A stretch of DNA of 64,000 nt from Ignavibacteriaceae bacterium (GCA_023229425.1 JALNZG010000002.1:62001-126000); one strand, 5' to 3'. Positions 35,263 to 44,874 are shown, counted from the stretch's first letter. A program made the numbers and translations. Notes: generated by a model not told the origin, from the letters alone.

Positions 35263-37473
35263 TCATCCAACCTTCGCATACTTTAAATTTTCAGAATAAT
35301 GTTCGAGAAGATTTTTTCTGATTACTGCATGTTGTTCTTTAAGTAGTTGCGGATCATCAGCGATGATTTCGAACGCATCTGTCTTTGCCTGCATAAGCAA
35401 ATCACCGTCTCTTATGATATCTGCATATTTTAATTCCGGAAAACCGCTTTGCTTAATTCCAAAAATATCTCCGGGTCCTCTAAGCTTCATATCAACTTCG
35501 GCAATTTTAAATCCATCAAGCTGCTTCACCATTGTTTGCAAACGAATTGCCGATTTATATTTTTCTAATAAAACAGGAGAAAGATATTCTAATTCCTTCG
35601 GCAGCCGTGCAGATGAAGCGGCATATTCATCCTTTGTAACTAAGATGCAGTAGGCTTGAACAGTTCCTCTGCCAACTCTTCCCCGAAGCTGGTGCAATTG
35701 TGATAAACCGAAACGGTGTGCGTCATCTATAAGAATAATATTAGCACCGGGAATATCAATTCCAACTTCAATTACTGTTGTTGAAATCAAAATATCATAT
35801 TTCTTTGCCGCAAAAAGAAGCATTGATTCTTCTTTTCCCTGCCAGGTCATCCTTCCATGTATTAATCCGACACTTAATTCCTTAAAGAAAGTATCCTTTA
35901 ATTTTTCAAAATATGTTGTCGCTGCTTTTAATTCTAATTTCTCAGAATCTTCAACTAAGGGATAAACGATGAATGTCTGCACTCCTTCTTTCGTTTTATC
36001 GACAATAAATTTATAAATGTCCGGCAGTTTACTTTCGCCGCGCAAAAAAGTTTTTATCGGAATTCTATTTTTCGGCATTTCATCTATCGTTGAAACATCA
36101 AGGTCGCCGTAGATCGTCATCGAAAGCGTTCGCGGAATTGGTGTTGCCGACATTACAATAACTTCGGGAACGGTTCCTTTTGAGGCAAGAACAGATCGTT
36201 GTGCAACGCCAAAGCGATGCTGCTCATCAATTACTACTAATCCAAGTTTTTTAAAATGCACCGATTCTTCAAGCAGCGCATGGGTTCCGATTACGATGTC
36301 TGCTTCCTGCAAGGCAATTTCTTCACGATTTTTATTGCGCAAACTTTTCTTTTGTCCACCGATAAGCAGTGATGTTTTTATTTCATACTGTGGATAGAGA
36401 ACATGCAATTGCTGAAGGAGTTTAGAAATATTTTTTGCATGCTGATCAGCTAAAATTTCCGTTGGCACCATTAACGCTGCTTGATAACCGTTATCAACCG
36501 CGGCAAGCATGGCAATAAGCGCGACAATGGTTTTCCCGCTTCCAACATCACCTTGCAGCAGCCGGCTCATCGGTTTTTCATTTTTCATATCTGTAAGAAT
36601 TTCCCTGAGAACTTTTTTTTGCGCGGAAGTTAATTCAAACGAAAGCGATTTGACGAAGTCTGCAACAAGAGTTGTTTTTAAAGGAAGAGAAAGTCCTTTT
36701 AATTTTTCTTTGTAATTATTTTTTCTAAGCGCAACCAAAGTTTCAATATAAAAAAGTTCTTCGTACGAAAACCTTTTCTTAGCTTCATGTAATTGCTCTT
36801 CGCTTTCCGGGAAATGAACTTGCTTTAGCGCATTTTGTAATTCATTGAGTTGATGTTTTTCTATAAGATGCTGCGGAAGAGTTTCTTTTACGAGTGAAAG
36901 ATGCTCCTCAATGGCAAACGAAATTATTTTACGGAAACTCAGATCACCGATATTTTTTTCTTTTAATTCTTTCGGAATGCGATAGAACGGAATAATTTTA
37001 CCGGTGTTATAAAAAAATTGCGATTCATCTTCGCTTATTCTATCAAAATCAGGATGAACAAATTGAAGCTCGCCATAACGAGAAATGGTTGGCTTTGCTG
37101 AAATGGCAAAAATTTCTCCGTCATTAAATTTGTCTTGAAAATATTTTGCTCCTTGAAACCAAACGCAACCAAAATATCCGTCTTCATCGCGCAGCTTAAC
37201 ATTTAAAATTGTTTTCCCTTTAAAATTGCGCGACTCTTTATCAACCACTTTTCCTATCACGGTTATTTCGCCATCATATCCATCCTCTACAACTTTACCA
37301 GCTTTGCTGGAAGTCAGCAAGTTTCTTCTATCTAAATAGCGTGTCGGGAAGTAAAAAAGCAAATCCTTAATTGATCTTATTCCGATCTTCGCAAACGTTT
37401 CAGCCCGTTTCGGTCCCACGGTTTTGATGTATTGGATTGACTGATCTAATTTATTAGTACTTTGCGCGTCCAT
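35263..37473 (-). CDS. recG: ATP-dependent DNA helicase RecG
   Basis: A helicase of about 736 residues that regresses stalled forks and branch-migrates Holliday junctions. The wedge (OB) domain begins VGPKRAETFAKIGI and LLFYFPTRYLDRR; helicase motifs include RLLQGDVGSGKTIVAL (Walker A), VVIDEQHRFGV (DEQH), MSATPIPRTL, VGIDIPGANIILIDDAHRFG and QLRGRVGRGTVQAYC. The frame extends to a TTG at 37518, but ATG at 37471-37473 sits just before the conserved domain. Neither start has a clear ribosome site. It diverges from dgt and lies 137 bases upstream of the ATP-grasp promoter region, with no terminator visible. Confidence 0.95.
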   Translation of the reverse strand: MDAQSTNKLDQSIQYIKTVGPKRAETFAKIGIRSIKDLLFYFPTRYLDRRNLLTSSKAGKVVEDGYDGEITVIGKVVDKESRNFKGKTILNVKLRDEDGYFGCVWFQGAKYFQDKFNDGEIFAISAKPTISRYGELQFVHPDFDRISEDESQFFYNTGKIIPFYRIPKELKEKNIGDLSFRKIISFAIEEHLSLVKETLPQHLIEKHQLNELQNALKQVHFPESEEQLHEAKKRFSYEELFYIETLVALRKNNYKEKLKGLSLPLKTTLVADFVKSLSFELTSAQKKVLREILTDMKNEKPMSRLLQGDVGSGKTIVALIAMLAAVDNGYQAALMVPTEILADQHAKNISKLLQQLHVLYPQYEIKTSLLIGGQKKSLRNKNREEIALQEADIVIGTHALLEESVHFKKLGLVVIDEQHRFGVAQRSVLASKGTVPEVIVMSATPIPRTLSMTIYGDLDVSTIDEMPKNRIPIKTFLRGESKLPDIYKFIVDKTKEGVQTFIVYPLVEDSEKLELKAATTYFEKLKDTFFKELSVGLIHGRMTWQGKEESMLLFAAKKYDILISTTVIEVGIDIPGANIILIDDAHRFGLSQLHQLRGRVGRGTVQAYCILVTKDEYAASSARLPKELEYLSPVLLEKYKSAIRLQTMVKQLDGFKIAEVDMKLRGPGDIFGIKQSGFPELKYADIIRDGDLLMQAKTDAFEIIADDPQLLKEQHAVIRKNLLEHYSENLKYAKVG

Positions 37474-37591
37474 TAGTTGATTTGACTCATTTATGACTTT
37501 CTCTTTTTCACAATTCAATTTGATTGAAAAAATAATATTTTAGTAGTAAGAAAGTAAAAACTTTCACACTCTCTCACAAATAAAGAATAGT

Positions 37592-38974
37592 ATGCGTTGG
37601 GAAAAACTTCTTTCAACAAAAATTCTTGGCTACGATAAAAACGAGCAAAAAAATAATGATTCCTATGACGGACGAAGCGCTTTTCAAAAAGATTTTGACC
37701 GCGTGGTCTTTTCTTCTGCTTTTAGAAGACTGCAGGATAAGACGCAAGTCTTTCCATTGCCGGAAAGCGATTTTGTTCATACACGCTTAACACACAGCTT
37801 AGAAGTTTCTTGTGTCGGACGATCGCTCGGCAATCTTGTCGGTGAAAAAATTATCAACCGGCATCCCGGCTTAAAAAAGAATTTTACAAAATTTCATTTT
37901 GGAGAAATTGTTGCAGCCGCCTGTTTGGCGCATGATATCGGCAATCCCCCGTTCGGACATTCCGGAGAAGACGCTATTTCCGATTATTTCAAAACCGGGA
38001 ACGGGAAATCTCTCGAACAGATAATTAACGATAGTAAAAAGTGGAACGACTTAATTAAATTTGAAGGAAATGCGCAGGGCTTTAGAATTATTTCACAACT
38101 CCAAAACCCGGATGTTCAGGGCGGACTTCGTTTAACCTACGCAACGCTCGCCACGTTTACAAAATATCCGAGAGAATCTTTCCTTGAACACGATAAGCTT
38201 TTTCCCGGCTTAGTAAAAAATCAACCGAAGATTTATAAAAAATTCGGATTCTTTCAATCCGAAAAAAATATTTTTCAAACGGTTGCAAATGAAGTCGGAT
38301 TGACAAAAAAATTGAGCCACAAAAATTCATTTTTCTGGCATCGCCATCCGCTTGCTTTTTTAGTTGAAGCCGCAGACGATATTTGTTACCGAATTATGGA
38401 TTTGGAAGACGGCTCACATCTCGGGTTAGTTTCATTCAAAGAGACTGAATCTTTATTAATGCCGTTGATTGGGGAAACAAAATTAAAACTTTACAACACG
38501 CGCGATGAAAAAGAAAAGATCGGCTACTTGAGAGCTAAATCAATTACTTTGCTTGTTGAACAGTTGGCAGAAGTTTTTCTTGAACACGAAGAACAAATCT
38601 TGAACGGAAATTTTGAAAACGAACTTATCGGAGTTATCTCTGCCCGGAAACCGCTTGAAAAAATTAAAAAAGTTTCCGAAAGAAAAATTTATTCTTATAA
38701 AACGGTAATTGAACGGGAAGCTGTTGGATACGAAGTGCTCGGTGGACTGCTTGATATTTTTGTCTTGGCTCTGCTTGATTCCACTAACACTCAGCTTTCG
38801 CACCGCACAAAAACCATCATTAAACTTTTTCCACAGCAATTTACACTTGCCCAAAATTCTGAAGAAGATTTCTACTCCAAACTTTTACAAATTACAGATT
38901 TCATTTCCGGTATGACGGATAGCTTTGCCGTTTCTCTTTACAGAAAATTGAAAGGAATTTCTCTGCCACAATAA
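37592..38974 (+). CDS. dgt: Deoxyguanosinetriphosphate triphosphohydrolase-like HD protein
   Basis: A 460-residue HD-domain phosphohydrolase that cleaves dGTP (or other dNTPs) to the nucleoside and triphosphate, helping dNTP balance. The HD metal residues are in TRLTHSLEVSCVGRSLGNLV (near 66-85) and AACLAHDIGNPPFGHSGEDA (near 109-128), with FEGNAQGFRIISQL after. FHRVVFSSAFRRLQDKTQVFP-type sequence at the N-terminus is the usual family start. It is a single gene between recG and a hexosaminidase, on the plus strand. Confidence 0.92.
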   Translation: MRWEKLLSTKILGYDKNEQKNNDSYDGRSAFQKDFDRVVFSSAFRRLQDKTQVFPLPESDFVHTRLTHSLEVSCVGRSLGNLVGEKIINRHPGLKKNFTKFHFGEIVAAACLAHDIGNPPFGHSGEDAISDYFKTGNGKSLEQIINDSKKWNDLIKFEGNAQGFRIISQLQNPDVQGGLRLTYATLATFTKYPRESFLEHDKLFPGLVKNQPKIYKKFGFFQSEKNIFQTVANEVGLTKKLSHKNSFFWHRHPLAFLVEAADDICYRIMDLEDGSHLGLVSFKETESLLMPLIGETKLKLYNTRDEKEKIGYLRAKSITLLVEQLAEVFLEHEEQILNGNFENELIGVISARKPLEKIKKVSERKIYSYKTVIEREAVGYEVLGGLLDIFVLALLDSTNTQLSHRTKTIIKLFPQQFTLAQNSEEDFYSKLLQITDFISGMTDSFAVSLYRKLKGISLPQ

Positions 38975-39004
38975 CAGAGACTAAACAGAAAGGAAAAACA
39001 TCTT

Positions 39005-41029
39005 ATGAAACATTTACTTTATTTAGCTCTCTTTATACTAATATTAGCGAGCACTAACATGACTCCGCAAACTTTAAATCTTATGCCTGTTCCTGAAAAA
39101 ATTTCTTTGGGTGATGGTAAATTTGTATTAACTCATTCTTTCGACATTGCGATTACCGGAAATGCTAACAAACGAATTTATCCATACGCAACGCGCGTAC
39201 TTCGCCGTCTTTCCGGAAGAACCGGTTTGTTTTTTCCCCAAGATATCATCACGGTAAAGTCAACAGCCGATACTGCCGACTGCATTATCTCCATCGAACA
39301 ACCGGGAAAGGTTTTGTTGAATGAAGATGAATCGTATTCGCTTCAAGTTTCAAAAAACAAAATCTTGCTAAAAGCTAAAACCGATCTCGGCGCGCTACGC
39401 GGAATGGAAACATTACTCCAGCTTTTACAAAACGATGAAAGTACATATTTTTTTCCGGTTGTTTCCATTAATGATCGACCCCGTTTCCCCTGGCGCGGAT
39501 TGATGATTGACGCATGCCGACATTTTATGCCTGTCGAAGTAATTAAAAGAAATCTTGATGCAATGGCATCCGTTAAATTAAATGTTTTCCATTGGCACTT
39601 AAGTGAAGATCAAGGCTTCCGTGTTGAATGCAAAACATTTCCGAAACTTCATCAGCTTGGTTCAGATGGATTGTATTATACACAAGCGCAGATAAAAGAT
39701 ATTCTTGCTTATGCGGAAGACCGCGGCATTCGTGTTATTCCCGAGTTTGATATTCCGGGACATTCAACTTCATGGTTTGTCGGTTATCCCGAATTAGCGA
39801 GCGCTCCTGGCTCTTATACTATAGAAAGAAGATGGGGCGTTTTTGATCCGACGTTCAATCCTACTATTGAAGAAACCTATACATTCTTTGACGCTTTCTT
39901 TAAAGAAATGTGTGAACTTTTTCCCGACGAATATATGCACATTGGCGGTGATGAAAATAACGGGAAACAGTGGAACCAAAATGAAAAGATTCAAACGTTT
40001 ATGAAAGAGAACGGAATTAAAACTAACCACGATTTGCAGACTCTTTTCAATAAAAGAATTTTAGCAATACTTACGAAGTACGGGAAAAAGATGATCGGGT
40101 GGGATGAAATTTTTCAACCTGATCTACCAAAGAATGTTGTTATACATTCATGGCGCGGAACGGAAGCCCTCGCAAAAGCCGCACAACAAGGTTATATGGG
40201 AATTCTTTCCAACGGCTACTATATTGATTTGAATCAACCAACCGATTACCATTATTTAAACGATCCCGTTCCGGCAAACTCTAAGTTGAATGATGCAGAA
40301 AGGAAATTTGTTCTCGGCGGCGAAGCAACAATGTGGGCGGAATTTGTTGTTCCCGAAAATGTTGATTCACGCATTTGGTCCCGAACTGCCGCAATTGCAG
40401 AACGTTTCTGGTCGCCACAAAATGTACGCGATCTGGATGACATGTACCGCAGACTTGAAAACGTAAGTTTCCGATTGGAAGAATTGGGGATAACTCATGT
40501 AAAAAATCAAGAGATGATGCTGCGCCGTTTAACAAATAATGGAGATTACACAGCTTTAAAAACTTTACTTGATGTAATTGAACCGGTAAAAATTTACGCT
40601 CGTAACGGCCAAGGTGTAAAATATTATTCCTATTCTCCCTACACACGCGTAGTAGATGCCGCCGTTCCGGATGCTTCCGGTGCACGCAAATTTAGAAAAT
40701 TGGTTGATGAATATTTGACTGGAAAAAAAGAATTAAAAAGTGAAATTACTGCACAATTAAATTTGTGGAAGAATAATCACAATAAACTTGCAAAGACAAT
40801 CAACCTTTCGCCGGTACTAAAGGAAATTGAGCCGCTCTCTTTAAACTTAAAACTTCTTTCGGAAACCGGATTAGAAGTTCTTTCTTTACTTGAGAAAAAA
40901 CAAAAACCCGAAGCAACATGGCTGAAAGAAAAAGAAAATCTTTTACTTGAAGCAAAAAAACCTTATGGACAAACTGAATTGATGATCGTGAGTGCGGTTG
41001 AGAAATTGGTGAATGGGGTGAAAAAGTAG
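39005..41029 (+). CDS. Beta-N-acetylhexosaminidase, GH20
   Basis: A 674-residue secreted glycosidase with a signal peptide (residues 1-20). A GH20b-type domain (residues 25-150: MPVPEKISLGDGKFVLTHSF) leads to the GH20 barrel with FPWRGLMIDACRHFMPVEVI near 160. The catalytic pair is D316-E317 in HIGGDEN, with WHLSEDQGFRVE and DIPGHSTSW earlier and GGEATMWAE later. It removes terminal beta-GlcNAc or GalNAc by substrate-assisted catalysis, from chitooligomers, glycoproteins or peptidoglycan. About 150 residues follow the barrel and look helical. AAAGGA lies 14 bases before the ATG; a stem-loop lies downstream. Confidence 0.93.
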   Translation: MKHLLYLALFILILASTNMTPQTLNLMPVPEKISLGDGKFVLTHSFDIAITGNANKRIYPYATRVLRRLSGRTGLFFPQDIITVKSTADTADCIISIEQPGKVLLNEDESYSLQVSKNKILLKAKTDLGALRGMETLLQLLQNDESTYFFPVVSINDRPRFPWRGLMIDACRHFMPVEVIKRNLDAMASVKLNVFHWHLSEDQGFRVECKTFPKLHQLGSDGLYYTQAQIKDILAYAEDRGIRVIPEFDIPGHSTSWFVGYPELASAPGSYTIERRWGVFDPTFNPTIEETYTFFDAFFKEMCELFPDEYMHIGGDENNGKQWNQNEKIQTFMKENGIKTNHDLQTLFNKRILAILTKYGKKMIGWDEIFQPDLPKNVVIHSWRGTEALAKAAQQGYMGILSNGYYIDLNQPTDYHYLNDPVPANSKLNDAERKFVLGGEATMWAEFVVPENVDSRIWSRTAAIAERFWSPQNVRDLDDMYRRLENVSFRLEELGITHVKNQEMMLRRLTNNGDYTALKTLLDVIEPVKIYARNGQGVKYYSYSPYTRVVDAAVPDASGARKFRKLVDEYLTGKKELKSEITAQLNLWKNNHNKLAKTINLSPVLKEIEPLSLNLKLLSETGLEVLSLLEKKQKPEATWLKEKENLLLEAKKPYGQTELMIVSAVEKLVNGVKK

Positions 41030-41064
41030 TTACAAACTAATCAAAATGATTCGTGAGTTTTATC

Positions 41065-41097
41065 AATGAGTCGGTGACAATTTGTCACTGACTCATT
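41065..41097. terminator. Stem-loop between convergent genes
   Basis: AATGAGTC and GTGACA (41065-41079, with one G-T pair between) fold back on TGTCAC and GACTCATT (41083-41097) around a 3-base loop. The 15-bp stem has no T-run, but it sits 36 bases after the hexosaminidase stop, facing the T9SS cargo gene, so it is a likely bidirectional stop. Confidence 0.55.
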
Positions 41098-41181
41098 TGT
41101 ATCATCGATTCTCTTACATGCTTTTTCATGACCTCTTACCACACATATATGTTGTTTTTTGAGTGAAGAGTTCAGCCACAA

Positions 41182-41901
41182 CTATTTTACTAAAACTATT
41201 TTGCTCGAAAGTGACTGTTTGCCAAAGTTGAGCCGACAGACATATATTCCGCTTGGCAAGTTCTGCGTACTATAATTAATTTCATAACTACCCGAAGACA
41301 TTTCCTTATCAACTAATGTTGCGACACATTGACCCTCCAGATTATAAACGGTTAAGGAAACGTGACTTGTGTTTGGAATTGTATATCGAATTATCGTATT
41401 CGGATTAAATGGATTTGGATAATTTAGAAGCATTGCAAATTTATTAGGGAAAGTGTTCTCTTCAGGAACAGATTCTGGAGAACTACTACAATCACTTTGA
41501 TATAACGACACATGGGGAGATAGTGAAGGAGGATTTGAGATCGTGAATGTTACCGAACCAGCATACGTATTAAATATATGAATTGTATCTTTCGGAAATT
41601 CGATGTGTTCTTGATGCTGCCGTGTTACTACTGCGGTATATGTGCCCGCGTTAAGACCACTTAATGATGTACTTACAGTAAAATAGCAACTGCATGTAAC
41701 AAGTCGCATAGTATCACATTCGGTAATATATATAGTGTCTTGAGAAGTTTTTATAATTGGAAAAAATCCTCCTGAACAAGACCAGTCAAAATTTGCATCC
41801 CATATTTTTACAGTGTCACCAATAAATGTAGCAGATATCTGTGCTTTTGTGTTGATGACTATAGAAATTAAGAAAAAGATTGAGAAAAATATATTCTTCA
41901 T
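41182..41901 (-). CDS. Secreted protein with T9SS type A sorting domain
   Basis: A 239-residue protein with a signal peptide (MKNIFFSIFFLISIVINTKA) and a C-terminal type IX secretion (Por) sorting domain: NYPNPFNPNTIIRYTIPN, then VYNLEGQCVATLV, SSGSYEINY and LPSGIYVCRL near the end. The middle region is beta-rich with several cysteines (DWSCSGG, ITECDTMRLVTCSCYFTV). No enzyme domain is seen. It should cross the outer membrane by the T9SS and be cleaved or anchored there. AAGGGACG precedes the ATG. Confidence 0.85.
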   Translation of the reverse strand: MKNIFFSIFFLISIVINTKAQISATFIGDTVKIWDANFDWSCSGGFFPIIKTSQDTIYITECDTMRLVTCSCYFTVSTSLSGLNAGTYTAVVTRQHQEHIEFPKDTIHIFNTYAGSVTFTISNPPSLSPHVSLYQSDCSSSPESVPEENTFPNKFAMLLNYPNPFNPNTIIRYTIPNTSHVSLTVYNLEGQCVATLVDKEMSSGSYEINYSTQNLPSGIYVCRLNFGKQSLSSKIVLVK

Positions 41902-42021
41902 AATTTCGTCCCTTTAACCTTAATTATTGAGATTTTCCTTTTGAGGGAAACATTTTTCTCTCGTTTTTTGATGCAAATTAATTTTATTTTCGTTCTGCTC
42001 AAAGAGAAATATATTGAACAT

Positions 42022-42056
42022 AAAAAAACCGCAGACACAACATCTGCGGTTTCTTT
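42022..42056 (-). terminator. Rho-independent terminator of the S46 peptidase gene
   Basis: Ten-base arms AAACCGCAGA (42026-42035) and TCTGCGGTTT (42043-42052) pair around a 7-base loop; on the minus strand a T-run follows, 24 bases after the peptidase stop. Confidence 0.85.
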
Positions 42057-42080
42057 TAACTTGTTACTTTTTACTTAAAA

Positions 42081-44258
42081 CTATTTTACAATTTTTCCGG
42101 CTTTTAATTCTTCACTTAAACGTGTTACCTTGTACATATCCTGGATTGCTTCAAGCATTCCGGCTGAGTGAACGGAAACGGTTCTGTTTGCCATATCATC
42201 AAAAATAAAATTGCCGGGTAAGCTTTCGATATTTCCGTCAAAGGCTAATCCAACGATCTCGGCATTTTTATTAATTAACGGACTTCCAGAGTTGCCGCCA
42301 ATAATATCATTTGTTGAAATGAAATTCATCGGAGTTTCAAGATTGAATTCTACCGGAGGATTTTCCCAGCGTTTCGGCAAATTCCACGGAGATTGTTTTT
42401 TGAAAGAATAATATCTGTCGTACATTCCGTAGAAGGTTGTGTTCACCGGAGCTTTGGTTCCGTTGTAATCGTAGCTTTTTACAACTCCGTCTGCAAGGCG
42501 AAGTGTAAAAGTAGCATCGGGCGGAATTGAAGTTCCATATACTTCATATAATGCTCTGCCCAACAACTGAACATAATTTGCTTCTCTATCGTTAATCTCT
42601 TTTGTTTTAGCTTGAACTTCATCTAACTGATTTTGTGTTTTTACGACATATTGAATAAACGGATCATCCGAAGAGAGAATTGCGTCAGCGCCTTTCTCAA
42701 CAAGCTGATTAACTTTTTCTACATCGCTTAATATTGATTTGTTCACAGCGTATTGTAATGCATCGTTTCCTTTTTTTCCGCCGGTTAAAATTTTGGCGTA
42801 TTCTGTATCTTCGCCAAGAAGTTTAACGTTAATGCCAATAATTAAAGAAGCAAATTTGCCTGCAACAGCTTTATCAAATTTAACCGGAGTTAATTTTGCT
42901 TTTGTTTTTTCAACAACCGAATCTTTGAATTGCGGCATTCGTTGCGCATCCGGCATCTTCATTTGATGGGCAAAGTTGACCAATCTATTTGCAACTTGAA
43001 AATATTCCGTTGAAAGTCCTCTTCCGCCAACATTAAAAGCGGCATTTCTTTTGAAGAATTCTTTTGCCTCGGCTCTGGTTCCGGCAATTTTATCCCAAAG
43101 TTCGCCATATTTTGCTTTTAATTCCGGTTTAGCCATAATAGCGGATTTGAATTTCGCTTCAAAATCTTTTTTCTTTTGCATGAAAACAGGATTACGAAGT
43201 CCGCCTAAAATTCCATGATATGCTTTTTGCGAGTTTGCCATTCCAAACAATTGGTCTTGCAATTCAAACTGACGATCGGGATGTTCAGCAATAACTTCTT
43301 CATAAACTTTAACAGCACCATTCAATAAGTCCATTGTTAAAGGATAAGAGTAATCTCTCTGGTATTCAAGAATTGATGTTGTAGATAAACGGCTTGTGCG
43401 TCCCGGGTTTCCAACAACGAAAACAGGTTCGCCTTCAACAGCACCATTCGGAGACCATTTAAAGAAATTCTTGGTCTTTAACGGTTGTCCATTCTCATCA
43501 TAAACACGGAAGAAAGAACAATCTAAATCATAACGGGGATAAGTAAAGTTATCAGGGTCTCCGCCGAAAAATCCCATTTGAGTTTCGGGAGCAAAAACTA
43601 ATCGCACATCATCATACTTTCTATAAACATAAAGAGAATATCTCCCGCCATTATAAAACGTAACGACTTGTGCCGTGTAATCTTTTCCTTTATCGGCAAC
43701 AACTTTATCAGCGAGCTCTGAAAATATTTTTTGTTTGTTTTTTGCTATTTCAGTATCGGTTTTACCCGCGTCAATTGCAGATTGAACATCTACGGTAACA
43801 TCTTTAATCTCAACAAGCTGAGATACAAATAATCCCGGGACTTTTCTTTCATCAGCTAATACGTTAGCAATAAATCCGTCTTCCGGTAAATTTTCACCCT
43901 CTTTATTAACTTTTCCAACACTTTCGCGGGCACAATGATGGTTGGTCATTACCAATCCGTCTTCAGAAACAAAAGAAGCCGAACAATAGTTAGCGAAACG
44001 GAGGGCAGACATTCTTACATCGTCTAACCATTCATTATCCGGTGAGAAATTATATTCTGATTGAAAATATTCTTTTGGGGGGAAATCAAACGTCCACATT
44101 TTTCCGGTATCAAATTTTCCGGCTTTTACGGTGTCTAGATTTAACCATTGTTCTGCATGCGAATTCGGTGCTTGACTCGAGGAGCTACAACCGATGACGA
44201 AAAACGTCAAAAGCGCAAGAGAACTCATAAGAATTGCTTTTGTAGATTTGTACTTCAT
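42081..44258 (-). CDS. S46 family dipeptidyl-peptidase
   Basis: A 725-residue peptidase of the DPP7/DPP11 family that cuts dipeptides from the N-termini of peptides in the periplasm. The N-terminus carries a lipobox (FFVIGC, Cys24), so it is probably a lipoprotein. The catalytic His is in VMTNHHCARE (107-108), and the Ser is in GGNSGSPLINKNAEIVGLAF near 650. FFGGDPDNFTYPRYDLDCSF near 230 is the family's conserved block. By my unaided alignment the position that is Arg in DPP11 and Gly in DPP7 is Ala here, so hydrophobic or broad specificity is more likely than acidic. Its terminator lies downstream. Confidence 0.92.
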   Translation of the reverse strand: MKYKSTKAILMSSLALLTFFVIGCSSSSQAPNSHAEQWLNLDTVKAGKFDTGKMWTFDFPPKEYFQSEYNFSPDNEWLDDVRMSALRFANYCSASFVSEDGLVMTNHHCARESVGKVNKEGENLPEDGFIANVLADERKVPGLFVSQLVEIKDVTVDVQSAIDAGKTDTEIAKNKQKIFSELADKVVADKGKDYTAQVVTFYNGGRYSLYVYRKYDDVRLVFAPETQMGFFGGDPDNFTYPRYDLDCSFFRVYDENGQPLKTKNFFKWSPNGAVEGEPVFVVGNPGRTSRLSTTSILEYQRDYSYPLTMDLLNGAVKVYEEVIAEHPDRQFELQDQLFGMANSQKAYHGILGGLRNPVFMQKKKDFEAKFKSAIMAKPELKAKYGELWDKIAGTRAEAKEFFKRNAAFNVGGRGLSTEYFQVANRLVNFAHQMKMPDAQRMPQFKDSVVEKTKAKLTPVKFDKAVAGKFASLIIGINVKLLGEDTEYAKILTGGKKGNDALQYAVNKSILSDVEKVNQLVEKGADAILSSDDPFIQYVVKTQNQLDEVQAKTKEINDREANYVQLLGRALYEVYGTSIPPDATFTLRLADGVVKSYDYNGTKAPVNTTFYGMYDRYYSFKKQSPWNLPKRWENPPVEFNLETPMNFISTNDIIGGNSGSPLINKNAEIVGLAFDGNIESLPGNFIFDDMANRTVSVHSAGMLEAIQDMYKVTRLSEELKAGKIVK

Positions 44259-44281
44259 ACTACTACCTTATACTAAAATGA

Positions 44282-44296
44282 TTCGCCGAAGGCGAA
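44282..44296. repeat. Short palindrome TTCGCC-gaa-GGCGAA
   Basis: A perfect 6-bp inverted repeat with 3-base loop in the gap upstream of the S46 peptidase gene. It is one of three GC-rich palindromes within 730 bases. Confidence 0.6.
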
Positions 44297-44408
44297 GTTA
44301 ATTAATTAAGTTTATATTATCCCCACAAACTTAGAAGAAACAGGAAAGCTGTTCAAATATGAAATGATAAGCGGTAAAATAAAATGAGAAAAGTTTACCT
44401 TTTGGCAA

Positions 44409-44423
44409 TCCACCTTTGGCGGA
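44409..44423. repeat. Short palindrome TCCACC-ttt-GGCGGA
   Basis: An imperfect 6-bp inverted repeat (5 of 6 paired) next to the zinc-ribbon stop codon. Its shape matches TCCGCCnnnGGCGGA-type repeats. Confidence 0.5.
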
Positions 44424-44684
44424 CTACATATAAAAACCGGAACTATATAACGGCTCGATCTCCCATTCATCTTCAACTGTGCCTACACAATGAGAGCATT
44501 TCTCAATACTAAAGGTTACTTTTTCTTCGAGCGCTGCTGCGCGTACAAAGTTTAACACCGTCTGGCAGCTTGAGCACTGCACTGCGTGATGCGTTAAAAC
44601 CTTGCTGCTGCACGATGGACATAAAAACCCAAGTTTATCCTGTTGTTCGTGCGGATTCAATAAAAAGATAGTATTACATTTCAC
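44424..44684 (-). CDS. Small zinc-ribbon protein
   Basis: An 86-residue protein from a GTG start, with cysteine pairs CPSC, CSSC and CSHC plus a lone Cys3. The pairs suggest two zinc ribbons but leave one cysteine short. The frame is open upstream; starting at ATC (44730-44732), six bases after GGAG, adds 16 residues and supplies another cysteine in KCNNVKC, giving eight cysteines in four pairs. No family is recognised; it may bind nucleic acid or a protein partner. The end EWEIEPLYSSGFYM is acidic and aromatic. Confidence 0.6.
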   Translation of the reverse strand: MKCNTIFLLNPHEQQDKLGFLCPSCSSKVLTHHAVQCSSCQTVLNFVRAAALEEKVTFSIEKCSHCVGTVEDEWEIEPLYSSGFYM

Positions 44685-44729
44685 ATTATTGCATTTCGTA
44701 AAATGTAAGGGAACAGTAGAATTCAGTGC

Positions 44730-44742
44730 GATAAGTTACTCC
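44730..44742 (-). promoter_or_regulatory. GGAG ribosome site before an ATC codon
   Basis: GGAG (complement of 44739-44742), TAACTT, then ATC (44730-44732) in frame with the zinc-ribbon gene. It suggests a rare ATC start. Confidence 0.35.
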
Positions 44743-44804
44743 GTTTTTTGATTTCAAATTTATTTAATGATAGCATCCTTTCCTAAGAAAAAATTTTTCC
44801 CCGT

Positions 44805-44839
44805 TTTGTTCCGATTAAAACAGGAATAGTCTAATTTTG
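44805..44839 (+). promoter_or_regulatory. Candidate Bacteroidota-type promoter for the phosphomannomutase gene
   Basis: TTTG at 44805-44808 and TAATTTTG at 44832-44839 are 23 bases apart, the same layout as at 914-948, and lie 36 bases before the ATG, which has GAGAGGAA upstream. Confidence 0.5.
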
Positions 44840-44874
44840 GAAAAGAAATTATATAAACCTATTGAGAGGAAATC

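Noticed and set aside
40281..40685. A 134-codon minus-strand frame inside the hexosaminidase gene
   Set aside because: Opposite strand of a well-conserved GH20 gene; composition is that of a shadow.
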